Assembly: GCA_027315185.1 (NCBI GenBank) | Contig: DAHUYO010000009.1 | Span: 1-64,000 of the forward strand | DNA from: Acidobacteriota bacterium | Lineage (GTDB): Bacteria > Acidobacteriota > Terriglobia > Terriglobales > SCQP01 | Reading direction: 5' to 3' | Length of the DNA stretch: 64,000 nucleotides | In this document: positions 24,219 to 33,094 of the stretch, piece by piece | How positions within the stretch are numbered: the first letter of the stretch is position 1 | Layout of the letters: every line of letters begins with the position of its first letter | Made by a program: the position numbers and the translations under genes | Notes under the pieces: generated by a model | Databases searched by the model: none | What the model was told of the DNA's origin: nothing | Seen by the model: the letters and a program-made list of their open reading frames with translations, nothing else

Positions 24219-25847
24219 ATGAGCACATTCATTCATGAGGACTTTTTGCTGGCGACGGCGTCGGCGCGGCGGCTGTACCACGGCTACGCCGAGGACCAGC
24301 CGATATGGGATTACCACTGCCACCTGCCCGTGGCGGATTTGGCCGCGGACCGGCGGTACGCCAACCTGACGGAGGTTTGGCTGGACGGCGACCACTACAA
24401 ATGGCGGGCGATGCGCGCCTGTGGGGTGGAGGAGCGGCGGATTACCGGCGACGCGCCGGCGCGGGAAAAATTTCTCGCCTGGGCGGCCGTGGCGCCGCGC
24501 TGTTTGGGCAACCCGCTGTATCACTGGATGCACCTGGAGCTGAAGCGGTATTTCGATTTTGACGGCCTGCTGGGCCCGGAGACGGCGGAGGCGGTGTGGG
24601 AGCGGGCCAACCGGCGGCTGCAAGCCCCGGAGCGCAGCGCGCGGGGCATTCTGCGGGCGTTCGGCGTGCGCGCGGTCTGCACCACGGATTCGCCGACCGA
24701 CGATTTGGCGGCGCACCGGAAACTGCAAGCGGCGGGGCTGAGGATCTTTCCCACCTTCCGTCCCGACGGGGCGCTGCACGCCGGCGACGCTGGGGCGTTC
24801 AACCGCTGGACCGACTTGCTGGCGGAGCGGGCGAACGTCGAGATCCGGCGGCTGGGGGATTTTCTTGACGCGCTGCGGGCGCGGCATGCGGCGTTTCATC
24901 AGGCCGGCTGCCGGCTGAGCGACCACGGCTTGAACGTTTGCTTCGGGCCGCCGTGCTCCGCGGCGGAGGCCGCCAGCGCCTTCGCCGCGCTGCGCGGCGG
25001 GCAGCCGCTGGCGCCGGAGGCGGCGGACGGCTTCGCCAGCTTCCTGATGATGTTCTTCGGTCATCTCGACGCCGAGCGAGGCTGGACCAAGCAGCTGCAC
25101 CTGGGCGCGATGCGCAATGGCAACACGCGCATGCGGGCGCGGCTGGGGCCGGACACCGGCTTCGATTCCATCGGCGATTGGCCGCAGGCCTGGGCGCTGG
25201 GGCAGTATATGGACCGGCTGGACCGGGAAGAGGCGCTGCCGCGGATGATCGTGTACAACGCCAACCCGGCGGAGAATTACGCTTTCGCGGCGCTGGCGGG
25301 AAACTTCAGCGACGAACGCGGGGGCAAGATTCAATTCGGCAGCGGCTGGTGGTTCTTGGACCAGAAAGAGGCGATGGAATGGCAGCTGAACGCGCTGGCG
25401 CACACCGGGCTGCTGTCCCGCTTCGTGGGCATGGTGACCGACTCGCGGTCGTTCCTGTCCTATCCGCGGCATGAATATTTCCGCCGCGTGCTCTGCAACC
25501 TGCTGGGCGCGGCGATGGAGCGGGGCGAGCTGCCCGGCGACGAGAAATTGGTCGGCGGCATGATCGCCGATATTTGCTGCCGCAACGCGGAGGAGTTTTT
25601 GCGCTTGCCGGCAATCGACGGGGAACGAGCTGGGCAAGCCGCGGCGAGGAGCGGTGCGGCGGGAGGCGCGGGGAAAGGCGGTGCATCGGGCAGCACGGTG
25701 AAAGGCAAGACGGGCGGCGGCGCGGGGCACGGAAAAGCAGGGCGGAGGGGGCCAAAGACCGCCGCGAAGCCGGGGCGAAGAACATTGACTGGCGCGGGCC
25801 CCAGCGCGGCTACGCCGCGCGGCCCTCGCGCAGGGAAGGGAATGTAA
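24219..25847 (+). CDS. uxaC: Glucuronate isomerase (uronate isomerase) with long C-terminal tail
   Basis: A 542-residue cytosolic enzyme that converts D-glucuronate to D-fructuronate and galacturonate to tagaturonate. Family signatures run from MSTFIHEDFLLATASARRLYHGYA and IWDYHCHLP (His-x-His metal ligands) through CTTDSPTDDL, RIFPTFRPDGA, HLGAMRNGNTRM and the C-terminal SYPRHEYFRRVLCNLLG. The family normally ends near residue 470, here at about NAEEFLRLPA. A further 75 residues of Gly, Ala, Lys and Arg follow, the last part encoded by an R3 repeat. The tail is open but looks like read-through into non-conserved DNA. It is the first gene of an operon with the SDR and the hexuronate transporter. 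Confidence 0.92.
   Translation: MSTFIHEDFLLATASARRLYHGYAEDQPIWDYHCHLPVADLAADRRYANLTEVWLDGDHYKWRAMRACGVEERRITGDAPAREKFLAWAAVAPRCLGNPLYHWMHLELKRYFDFDGLLGPETAEAVWERANRRLQAPERSARGILRAFGVRAVCTTDSPTDDLAAHRKLQAAGLRIFPTFRPDGALHAGDAGAFNRWTDLLAERANVEIRRLGDFLDALRARHAAFHQAGCRLSDHGLNVCFGPPCSAAEAASAFAALRGGQPLAPEAADGFASFLMMFFGHLDAERGWTKQLHLGAMRNGNTRMRARLGPDTGFDSIGDWPQAWALGQYMDRLDREEALPRMIVYNANPAENYAFAALAGNFSDERGGKIQFGSGWWFLDQKEAMEWQLNALAHTGLLSRFVGMVTDSRSFLSYPRHEYFRRVLCNLLGAAMERGELPGDEKLVGGMIADICCRNAEEFLRLPAIDGERAGQAAARSGAAGGAGKGGASGSTVKGKTGGGAGHGKAGRRGPKTAAKPGRRTLTGAGPSAATPRGPRAGKGM
25793..25830 (+). repeat. R3-like repeat inside the 3' end of the uronate isomerase gene
   Basis: GGCGCGGGCCCCAGCGCGGC, similar to the start of the R3 copy at 11756. 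It is translated as part of the unusual C-terminal tail (TGAGPSAATPRG). Confidence 0.45.
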
Positions 25848-25856
25848 CGAACGGCG

Positions 25857-26633
25857 ATGGGACTACCGGAACTGGATTTGGCGGGGCAGCGCGCGGTGGT
25901 GGTGGGCGGAACTTCGGGCATCGGCCTGGCGCTGGCGCTGGGCTTGGCGCGGGCCGGCGCCGACGTGGCGGTGGCGGGACGGCGGCTGGCGCTGGCCGAA
26001 GACGCGGCGCGGCAGATCACGGCGATGGGGCGGCGCGGCGTGCCGGCGGCGGCGGATGTGACCGACCGCGCCAGCCTGGAGGCGCTGCGGCAAACGGTGG
26101 AGAAAGCGTTCGGCGAGGTCGAAATCTTGCTGAACTGCGCCGGCTACACGCGGCGGCGGGCGACATTGGATTTGCCGCGGGAGGAATGGCAGGGGATTTT
26201 GGACACCAACCTGACCGGCACGCTGCTGGCCTGCCAGGTCTTCGGCCGCGGCATGCTGGAGCGCGGCTACGGGCGGATCATCAACACCGGCTCGCTGACG
26301 TCGTTTATTTCCATGTATGAGGTCGCGGCGTATTCCGCCAGCAAGGCGGCGGTGGCGTCGCTGACGCGGTCGCTGGCGATCGAATGGGCGCGGCGGGGGG
26401 TGACGGTGAACGCCATCGCGCCGGGGGTGTTCCGCACCGACATCAACCGGGAGCTGCTGGACGGGACGGCGCGGGGGCAGGAGCTGCTGCTGCGCACGCC
26501 GATGGGACGGTTCGGCAAGGTCGAGGAACTGGTCGGCGCAGCGGTGTTTTTGGCTTCGCGCGCCGCCGGCTTCGTCACCGGACATGTGCTGGCGGTGGAC
26601 GGCGGCTTTCTCGCCAGCGGGGTCAACCAGTGA
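25857..26633 (+). CDS. Short-chain dehydrogenase of the uronate operon (KduD / fructuronate-reductase-like)
   Basis: A 258-residue classical SDR starting 9 bp after the isomerase stop. Visible motifs are GGTSGIGLALALGLARAGADVAVAGRR (cofactor site; Arg-Arg after the second strand favours NADP), NCAGYTRRRAT, the catalytic Ser in NTGSLTSF, YSASKAA, and APGVFRTDINREL. It resembles 2-deoxy-D-gluconate 3-dehydrogenase (KduD) and gluconate 5-dehydrogenase. Because canonical mannonate oxidoreductase (UxuB) is missing and the gene follows uxaC, it may reduce fructuronate to mannonate. This is an inference from position. The last codon overlaps the transporter start (GTGA). Confidence 0.82.
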   Translation: MGLPELDLAGQRAVVVGGTSGIGLALALGLARAGADVAVAGRRLALAEDAARQITAMGRRGVPAAADVTDRASLEALRQTVEKAFGEVEILLNCAGYTRRRATLDLPREEWQGILDTNLTGTLLACQVFGRGMLERGYGRIINTGSLTSFISMYEVAAYSASKAAVASLTRSLAIEWARRGVTVNAIAPGVFRTDINRELLDGTARGQELLLRTPMGRFGKVEELVGAAVFLASRAAGFVTGHVLAVDGGFLASGVNQ

Positions 26634-28000
26634 GCGCGCCGCCGCCCACACCGGATCGCGCCGCCGGCGCCGCGACGGGCGGTGCGGCCGGCAGCACCGC
26701 CGGCGTTCCGGCCAATGCCCCGGCGGGCGGCGGGCCGGGGGCGGAGCAGCGCCCGGGGCATTTTCGCTGGAGCATCTGCGCGCTGCTGTTTTTCGCCACC
26801 ACCATCAACTACATGGACCGGCAGGTGCTGGGCTTGCTGGCCCCGCTGCTCCAGGCGAAGTTCCATTGGAGCCAGCTGCAATACGGTTACATCATCATGG
26901 CCTTCCAGGCCGCGTACGCCATCGGCCTGCTGTCCATGGGCCGGCTGATTGACCGCATCGGCACGCGGCTGGGCTATGCGATTTCCATCGCCATTTGGAG
27001 CGTGTCGGCGATGGGCCATGCGCTGGCCAACACGGTCTTCGAGTTCGGCTTGGCGCGGTTTTGCCTGGGGCTGGGGGAAGCGGGCAACTTTCCCGCGGCC
27101 ATCAAGGCGGTGGCGGAGTGGTTCCCAAAAAAAGAGCGGGCCCTGGCGACGGGCATCTTCAACTCCGGCACCAACGTCGGCGCCACGATCGCGCCGCTGG
27201 TGGTGCCGTGGATTGCGGTGCACTGGGGCTGGCGGTTCGGGTTTCTGTTCACCGGATTTTTCAGCGCCATCTGGGTGATTTGCTGGCTGGTCATCTATCG
27301 CCTGCCGGAGCGGCACAAGCGGGTGGGGGCGGCGGAGCTGGCCTACATTCGCTCCGATCCGCCGGAGCCGAAGGTGCGGGTGCCGTGGGCGCGGCTGCTG
27401 CCGCACCGCGAGACCTGGGCGTTCATTCTGGGCAAGTTCCTCACCGATCCGGTGTGGTGGTTCCTGCTGTTTTGGCTGCCCAAATACCTCAACCAAAAAG
27501 AGCACCTTTCACTGCTGGCGATGGGCCTGCCACTAGTTGTCATTTATAACGCCGCCAGCGTGGGCAGCATCTTCGGCGGCTGGCTGCCGGAGCGGCTGCT
27601 GGCGCGGGGCTGGTCGCTGAACCGGGCGCGGAAGACGGCCATGCTGGTCTGCGCGCTGGCGGTGGTGCCCATCTTCGCCGTCGGCGACATCCGCGGCGTG
27701 TGGGGCCAGATCGCGCTGCTCAGCTTGGCGGCGGCGGCGCACCAGGGCTGGTCGGCGAATTTGTTCACCTTGGCCTCGGATTTGTTTCCGCGGCCGGCGG
27801 TGGCGTCGGTGGTCGGGATTGGCGGCTTCGCCGGCGCGATCGGCGGCATGCTGATCGCCGGGTTCACCGGCTGGGTGCTGCAAACCACCAACAGCTACGT
27901 GCCGGTGTTCACGATGGCCGCCGGGGCGTATGTGGTGAGCTGGCTGATCATTCATCGCCTGACGCCGCGGCTGGAACCGGCCAAGCTGCCGGCGGCGTAG
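26630..28000 (+). CDS. Hexuronate MFS transporter (ExuT-like)
   Basis: A 456-residue inner-membrane protein starting at a GTG that overlaps the SDR stop by 4 bp. After about 45 Pro/Ala/Gly-rich residues come twelve transmembrane segments. The anion:cation symporter family motifs are clear: ICALLFFATTINYMDRQVLGLLAP, FQAAYAIGLLSMGRLIDRIGTRLGY, LGLGEAGNFPAAIKAVAEWFPKKERALATGIFNSG, and FLTDPVWWFLLFWLPKYL. ExuT-type members carry glucuronate and galacturonate in symport with protons. It completes the importer-isomerase-reductase operon and would be an alternative to the ABC importer for uronates. Confidence 0.9.
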   Translation: MSAPPPTPDRAAGAATGGAAGSTAGVPANAPAGGGPGAEQRPGHFRWSICALLFFATTINYMDRQVLGLLAPLLQAKFHWSQLQYGYIIMAFQAAYAIGLLSMGRLIDRIGTRLGYAISIAIWSVSAMGHALANTVFEFGLARFCLGLGEAGNFPAAIKAVAEWFPKKERALATGIFNSGTNVGATIAPLVVPWIAVHWGWRFGFLFTGFFSAIWVICWLVIYRLPERHKRVGAAELAYIRSDPPEPKVRVPWARLLPHRETWAFILGKFLTDPVWWFLLFWLPKYLNQKEHLSLLAMGLPLVVIYNAASVGSIFGGWLPERLLARGWSLNRARKTAMLVCALAVVPIFAVGDIRGVWGQIALLSLAAAAHQGWSANLFTLASDLFPRPAVASVVGIGGFAGAIGGMLIAGFTGWVLQTTNSYVPVFTMAAGAYVVSWLIIHRLTPRLEPAKLPAA

Positions 28001-28045
28001 GCCGCGGGCAGCAGCGGCGGTCGGCGGCGCGGGTCAGGCGGTACT

Positions 28046-28492
28046 TCAGGGCATTACGTCCCGGAAATAGTCGAACACGTCCTCTAGGCTTGTGACCTCC
28101 GGGTCCAGGAAGCCCAGGCCGGCCAGGTTGTCCCGGAGGGTTTTCGCACGGCCGCGGCGAGCGAAGAAGCGCCAGCCTAGGCGCCAACCGGTCGGTGGCT
28201 TCCAGCCCGTGAACCAGAGAACGTATTCCTCGGCTTGCGCCCGGCTTTTGGCGTTCCACTTTCCGAATTGCGGGGACCAAGCCATCGTGACCTCGACTAC
28301 CCACGCCTTCTGCCCCTTGATGTCGAGGGCCAGAAAATCCGGCAGCCGCTTGAAGGTGTCGCTGTCGGCCTCTTCGCGGAAGCGCGGCGATCCCTCGCTG
28401 CCGAACCGGATGTGGAACTGCGGCACCACTGCCAGGTGCTCCTTGATCGTCAGGTAGTCCTGCACCAGCTGCTCATAGATGTCTTGTGGCAT
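28046..28492 (-). CDS. Hypothetical protein, possibly PD-(D/E)XK-fold
   Basis: A 148-residue soluble protein from the ATG at 28492; GGAGG lies 6 nt upstream, which decides it over the ATG at 28504. A segment PDFLALDIKGQKAWVVEVTMAW resembles the metal-binding core of PD-(D/E)XK nucleases (Pro-Asp, then Glu-x-Thr), followed by a basic GWRLGWRFFARRGRAKTLRDNL region. Without a fold search this is only a suggestion. Its GC content appears lower than the flanking sugar genes. It lies convergent to the transporter gene and has no obvious partner. Confidence 0.5.
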   Translation of the reverse strand: MPQDIYEQLVQDYLTIKEHLAVVPQFHIRFGSEGSPRFREEADSDTFKRLPDFLALDIKGQKAWVVEVTMAWSPQFGKWNAKSRAQAEEYVLWFTGWKPPTGWRLGWRFFARRGRAKTLRDNLAGLGFLDPEVTSLEDVFDYFRDVMP

Positions 28493-28652
28493 ACGCGCCT
28501 CCATCTGCCCGGAACGCGGCAGGTCCGCGGACCCACGGCCGGAGGCATTCTAGTCGGGGCCCTTGGCACCCGTCAAGGCTCGGCGGCGGCGCCGCCGATC
28601 ACGGGCACGGCGCCGGGGGCGCGCGGTGCGCGCTTGCTGCGCGCGATGCCGG

Positions 28653-29273
28653 CTACGGGTGCGGCGGGCCGGGCGCCATGGGCATGGCGCGGCAGTGGGC
28701 CGGCGGCTGGAAGCGGCTGGCGGGCGGCGCGGCCAAGCTGATGTTCGTCCAATCCACGCGCAGCGCGTGGCCCTTGGCGTCACGGCCCACGATGCGCAGC
28801 GGCATATAGCGCAGATCGGTGGCGAGCCAAATGCGCGAGGTCCAGTGCTGCCCGCTGGCATCGGTATAGACCACGCGTTTGATGTCGGCCGGATGGCCGT
28901 TGGCATGGCCGGCGCCGAGATCAGTGACGGAAATGCTGTGGCGCATTTGCTTTTCCCAGTTCAAGGGATCGAGCGCCGGGTTCAGCGGCATCGCCATGCA
29001 CATATGCTCCTGGGGCATGACCATGAAGCTCTTGTGCTGGGCGAGCAGCATGATGGTGTACACGCCGGCGGCCTGGCCGGGGGCATTCATCGCGGCGCGG
29101 AGCTTGTCGTGGTCGCGCTCGATGCGCTCGGTCACGGTCCGCCCCTGGCTGTGAATCACCATGGTCGCGCTGTAGGTCACCGGGCCGGGGGGCAACTTCT
29201 GCGCGCGAGCCGCCAGCGGCGCCGCCGCGCAAACCAATACCAGAACCATCCATCCCTGCCGCGTTTTGCGCAT
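28653..29273 (-). CDS. Secreted protein of unknown function (DUF4412-like)
   Basis: A 206-residue protein with a clear signal peptide (RQGWMVLVLVCAAAPLAARAQ). The mature part is beta-rich, beginning VTYSATMVIHSQGRTVTERIERDHDKLR, then a Met-rich loop HKSFMVMPQEHMCMAMPLN, then ASGQHWTSRIWLATDLRYMPLRI. This is the layout of DUF4412-type proteins related to the LolA/LppX lipoprotein-carrier fold. The Met/His-rich loop could bind copper, but there is no direct evidence. It is likely monocistronic. The C-terminal 25 residues are Pro/Ala-rich. Confidence 0.55.
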   Translation of the reverse strand: MRKTRQGWMVLVLVCAAAPLAARAQKLPPGPVTYSATMVIHSQGRTVTERIERDHDKLRAAMNAPGQAAGVYTIMLLAQHKSFMVMPQEHMCMAMPLNPALDPLNWEKQMRHSISVTDLGAGHANGHPADIKRVVYTDASGQHWTSRIWLATDLRYMPLRIVGRDAKGHALRVDWTNISLAAPPASRFQPPAHCRAMPMAPGPPHP

Positions 29274-29457
29274 GGATCCTGCTTTCCGGGCAGGCCAGCT
29301 TTGGTCCGACCCAAGCCGGCCGCGTCCAACCCACGCTTAGTATAGCCGGGCGGCGTCGCGCCGCCCCGGGATGGCGGTCCAACGCGGTATTTGCATGAAC
29401 CGAGGCGATCCCAACGCGGAATGGGCGTCAAGGAGCGTTGGCCGGGCGCGGGCGGTG

Positions 29458-31959
29458 CTACGCACCGACGATGCGGAGCGGCCAGGCGGGGGCGTGGGGA
29501 TCGCGTTTGGGGCCGGTGCGGGACAAGCGGCGGCGGCGGTCGTTCCAGCGCAGGCGGGTGAGGCGGTATTCGCCGCGCTCATAGGCGTAGCTTTGGCCGT
29601 CGTCGTCATAAAGACCGAAGCGGGCATTGGCGCCGGGATAAACGCGGATCTCGGCGATAGCCTGCGGCTGGCCGGCGTTGAGGATGGGCTGGCCGAAGGG
29701 AACGATGGAACCGGCGCGAACGAAGAGCGGCAGGCGGTCAATGGGGGCTTCGACCTCGATCCATTGGCCGCCGGCGTGGCGGGCTTCGGTCCAGTAGTCG
29801 TACCAATCGGAGCCGGCGGGAAGATAGACGCGCTTGCGGGTCTGGCCCTGCTCGGTGACCGGAGCGACCAGGAACGCCGGGCCGAACATATATTGATCAC
29901 CGATCGCCTCGGCTTGCGGGTCGCCGGGGAAATCCATGAACAAAGCGCGCATGTAGGGAGCGCCGGTGCGGTGGGTGCGCCAGGCGAGGGAATAGATGTA
30001 GGGCAGCAGCGCATAGCGCAGGCGGAGATATTTTTCCAGAATCGGCTCGGCCTGCGTGCCGTAGGACCAGACGTTGTTTTCCCGGCGCGTACCGTGGGTG
30101 CGGAAGATGGGGAGAAACGCGCCGTACTGGAACCAGCGCGTGTAGAGCTCGGGGTAGTCGTCGTAATGGCCGACGTTTTCGCGACAATCGTCGGGCGAAA
30201 GCAGGGGCGGATGCTGGGGAATGTGCACCGGCGGCAGCGGCTGCCAGCCGCCGATGTCTTGGGTCCAATGGGCCAAGCCGGAGGCGCAGAAATTGAGGCC
30301 GGTGGGGATTTGGCGGCGCAGCGTGTCCCAGGTGGGGAAAATGTCCGAGGACCAAAACATGGCGCCGTGGCGCTGGGCGCCGAGCCAGGCGGCGCGGGCC
30401 AAGATGAGCACGCGGCGGTCGGCGACGTCACGGCGATGGCCATGGTAGACGGCGCCGGTGTGGAAGAAGGGATAGATGTTGTAGAAGCGGGAGCCGGGGC
30501 CGAGGGAAAAATAACTGTGGTTGGGCGGGAGGTCCGGCTCGGTTTCATCCAGCCAGAGAGCGTCGAAGGCGCGGCTGAGGATGTTGTCGCGGATGGCGCG
30601 CCAATACCATTCCGCCGCTTTGGGGTTGGTGGAGTCAATGTCGGAGCCGGCGCGGTCGTAGGGCAGGCCGTCGGTGGGCGTGCCGTCGGCGAGATGCTCG
30701 AACCAGTTGCGGCGGCGCAGCATTTCATAAAAACGGCTGCCGGGGGCGAAGCGCGGCCAGACGCTGATCATGGACTGGAAGCCCATGGCGTGCAGCTCGC
30801 GGTTCATGGCTTCGGGATCGGGCCAGTGCTTGGGGTCGAAGTCGAGTTGGCCCATCTTGGTCCAATAGAACCAATCGAGGACGATGTAGTCGGCGGGCAG
30901 GTTGCGGCGGCGGTAGCCGCGGGCGACCGCGGTCATCTCCTTTTGCGTGCGGTAGCGGTTCTTGCATTGGATGAAGCCGTAGGCGCCCTTGGGAAGCAGC
31001 GGCGTGGCGCCGGTCAGGCGGCGGTAGCCGGCGTAGATGGCGTCGGCGTCGGGCCCGGCGATCAGGAAGAAGGACACGCGGTTGCCGACCTGGGAGGTCC
31101 AGGTGGTGTGCTCGTTGAAGCCGGGGATGACGGTGGTTTTGGAGGGATTGTCCCAAATGACGCCGTAGCCGCGGTTGGTGACCAGGAAGGGAACGCCCAG
31201 GCTTTCGCCGGCGGGGGCGGTGTAGTCGTGCCAGCAGCGGATGGGATGGTCGCGATGGTCGAGGTAGCCTTCCTGGTTTTGGCCCAGGCCGTAATAGCGC
31301 TCGCCGGAGGGGGAGCGGAAGGTGGCGCCGACTTGGAAAAAGGCTTCGTCGCCGGGACGGCGGTCGTAGGTGATGTCGAAGTTGCCGTCCTTCTCGTTGG
31401 GTTGCGTCTGGCTCCAGCCCTCCATCACCAGCAGCGGCGGGCGGTGCGCGGCGGAGGGAGAGGCGGCGGCATCCGCGTCGTCCACCGACTCAAAGATGAT
31501 CGGGGCCGGAGGCGTGGACCCCGTGAAGAACCAGCCGGGGGTGTTGGGCGGGGCGGGCGGGTAAGGGTGGATTTTGGGGATGATGACGCGCAGGCGCGGC
31601 GAGCTGTAGATATCGGCGCGTTCGGTATCGGCGCGGCCCCAGCCCGCCGCCGCGGGGCGGGCGATAAAGCCGATGCCGGGCGCGGCCAGCGCCTCGGCGC
31701 GGTCCATGCTGAGCGTGACGCGGACGATGTTGTCGCCGTAGGGCTCCAGGGTGATGGTGGCCGTGCCGCGGGGACTGACCACGGGCGGTTCGGGCCACGG
31801 ACGCGGGCGCGGCGGGGCGGCGGCCGCCGTCGCCGCTGCGGCGGCGCCGGAGGCAGGCGGCGGCGCGGCGGGGGAATCGGCGGCGGCGGGGGTTGTGGCG
31901 ATGGCGCCGCCAGCGAGGCTGGCTAGGGCGCCTTGCAACCATTCTCTGCGGGTAGGCAT
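29458..31959 (-). CDS. Tat-exported GH31 alpha-glycosidase (alpha-xylosidase/alpha-glucosidase type)
   Basis: A 833-residue protein. A Tat signal is present (TRREWLQGALASLAGGAIA). I chose the ATG at 31959; an ATG at 31974 overlaps a TACAAT box (31973-31978). An N-terminal beta domain is followed by the GH31 barrel: YGLGQNQEGYLDHR, GYGVIWDNPS, QCKNRYRTQKEM, YIVLDWFYWTKMGQLDFD, and nucleophile D471 in LWLDETEPDLPP. Later come HWTQDIGGWQP and RWFQYGAFLPIFRTHGTR, and a C-terminal beta domain with FVRAGSIVPFGQPI. GH31 enzymes remove terminal alpha-glucose or alpha-xylose. The location suggests trimming of xyloglucan or a similar polymer in the periplasm; the specificity is unproven. Confidence 0.88.
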   Translation of the reverse strand: MPTRREWLQGALASLAGGAIATTPAAADSPAAPPPASGAAAAATAAAAPPRPRPWPEPPVVSPRGTATITLEPYGDNIVRVTLSMDRAEALAAPGIGFIARPAAAGWGRADTERADIYSSPRLRVIIPKIHPYPPAPPNTPGWFFTGSTPPAPIIFESVDDADAAASPSAAHRPPLLVMEGWSQTQPNEKDGNFDITYDRRPGDEAFFQVGATFRSPSGERYYGLGQNQEGYLDHRDHPIRCWHDYTAPAGESLGVPFLVTNRGYGVIWDNPSKTTVIPGFNEHTTWTSQVGNRVSFFLIAGPDADAIYAGYRRLTGATPLLPKGAYGFIQCKNRYRTQKEMTAVARGYRRRNLPADYIVLDWFYWTKMGQLDFDPKHWPDPEAMNRELHAMGFQSMISVWPRFAPGSRFYEMLRRRNWFEHLADGTPTDGLPYDRAGSDIDSTNPKAAEWYWRAIRDNILSRAFDALWLDETEPDLPPNHSYFSLGPGSRFYNIYPFFHTGAVYHGHRRDVADRRVLILARAAWLGAQRHGAMFWSSDIFPTWDTLRRQIPTGLNFCASGLAHWTQDIGGWQPLPPVHIPQHPPLLSPDDCRENVGHYDDYPELYTRWFQYGAFLPIFRTHGTRRENNVWSYGTQAEPILEKYLRLRYALLPYIYSLAWRTHRTGAPYMRALFMDFPGDPQAEAIGDQYMFGPAFLVAPVTEQGQTRKRVYLPAGSDWYDYWTEARHAGGQWIEVEAPIDRLPLFVRAGSIVPFGQPILNAGQPQAIAEIRVYPGANARFGLYDDDGQSYAYERGEYRLTRLRWNDRRRRLSRTGPKRDPHAPAWPLRIVGA

Positions 31960-31994
31960 GGCTCTGGCGTGCATTGTACTCGCCTAGGGGGCAG

Positions 31995-32156
31995 GCGGGG
32001 CGATACGCGTCGCATGCCTCGTTGGCACCGGTCGGCGCTCCGCTGGGCTATGGCCGCCGTTCCGCTTTGGCTCGGGCCGGGTCGGGTACATCCGGGTATT
32101 CCTCCCGGCCCTCGCCACCTGCGGCCTCGCTCGGCTCGCTTCTCGCCCCGCTCGGG
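31995..32156 (-). repeat. R1-family repeat copy D
   Basis: On the minus strand GGGGCGAGAAGCGAGCCGAG, GAGGCCGCAGGTGGCGAGGG, CCGGGAGGAATACCCGGATG, TACCCGACCCGGCCCGAGC and finally CGACGCGTATCGCCCCGCC. It is the best-preserved copy together with A. It occupies most of the 437-bp gap between the divergent GH31 and ABC ATPase genes; the rest of the gap has a TAGACT hexamer (32345-32350) and no other feature. Confidence 0.75.
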
Positions 32157-32396
32157 GTTCGCGCAGCGGGCCCGGCGGCTACAACGCGGTTAGACGGGCA
32201 GGCGAATGGAGGACGGAGTTGCCCGGTGACGGCGCCGCAGGCCAGCAAGGCCGCCGTTCCGCCTGGGGCACGGCGGGCGGGGCCGCCCGCGCTCCCAGGC
32301 AGGAGCGCGCAGCAGGGCGGGCGAGACGCGATGGTCCACAGTCGTTAGACTGGAGAGGCGCGGCGCGGCGATGCGGCGCGGGCGCGGCAAGGAGCG

Positions 32397-33089
32397 ATGA
32401 GCGAAGCGGCGCTGGAAGTGCGGAATCTGAGCGTGACGCTGAACGGCACGGCGGTGCTGTCCGGGCTGAATTTTCGCGTCGAGGAAGGCGAGTTCCTGAC
32501 CATCATGGGCCCCAATGGGGCGGGGAAGACCGTGCTGGTGCGGGCGCTGCTGGGGCTGATGCCGCATGAGGGCGAGGTGAAATGGCGGCCGGGAATCAAG
32601 ATCGGCTACCTGCCGCAGGGCCTGAATCAAATGTTCGTGCGCGACGTGCCGGTGACGGTGGGGGAGTTTTTCGGGCTGCGGCGCGTGGGGGCGGCGGAGA
32701 CGGCACGGTGCCTGGAGCTGGTGGGATTGCCACGGGCCATGGCGCAAAAGCCGGCGGGGTATTTGTCGGGCGGGGAGTTCCAGCGGATGCTGGTGGCGTG
32801 GGTGCTGGCGGGGCGGCCGCAGGCGGTGGTGCTGGATGAACCGACGACGGCGGTGGACGTGGCCGGCGGCGAGACGATCTATTCGATTTTGGGCAAGGCC
32901 GGGCGGGAGGAGAAGCTGACCATATTGAACGTGACGCACGACCTGAACGTGGTGTTCGCGCATTCGACGCACGTGCTGTGTCTGTCCCGGGTCGGCCACC
33001 GCTGCTTCGGCGTGCCGCGCGAGGTGCTGACGCCGGAGGTGCTGAACGAACTCTACGGCGCGCAGCTCAAGTTCTATACGCATCCCTAG
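32397..33089 (+). CDS. Metal-type ABC transporter ATPase (ZnuC-like)
   Basis: A 230-residue ATPase with Walker A GPNGAGKT near residues 40-47, Q-loop LPQGLNQ, signature LSGGEFQRM, Walker B AVVLDEPTTAVD and the H-loop NVTHDL. The length and the C-terminal HRCFGVPREVLTPEVLNELYG pattern fit the zinc/manganese importers of the ZnuC/MntB group. The permease follows 5 bp downstream. No metal-binding ZnuA-type lipoprotein and no Fur-like regulator gene is present in the window. Cytoplasmic, energising the membrane partner. Confidence 0.82.
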   Translation: MSEAALEVRNLSVTLNGTAVLSGLNFRVEEGEFLTIMGPNGAGKTVLVRALLGLMPHEGEVKWRPGIKIGYLPQGLNQMFVRDVPVTVGEFFGLRRVGAAETARCLELVGLPRAMAQKPAGYLSGGEFQRMLVAWVLAGRPQAVVLDEPTTAVDVAGGETIYSILGKAGREEKLTILNVTHDLNVVFAHSTHVLCLSRVGHRCFGVPREVLTPEVLNELYGAQLKFYTHP

Positions 33090-33094
33090 TCGCC

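Noticed and set aside
29371-31926. An 851-codon plus-strand frame opposite the GH31 gene
   Set aside because: Low-complexity Gly/Val/Ala translation without domains; GH31 motifs on the other strand are unambiguous.
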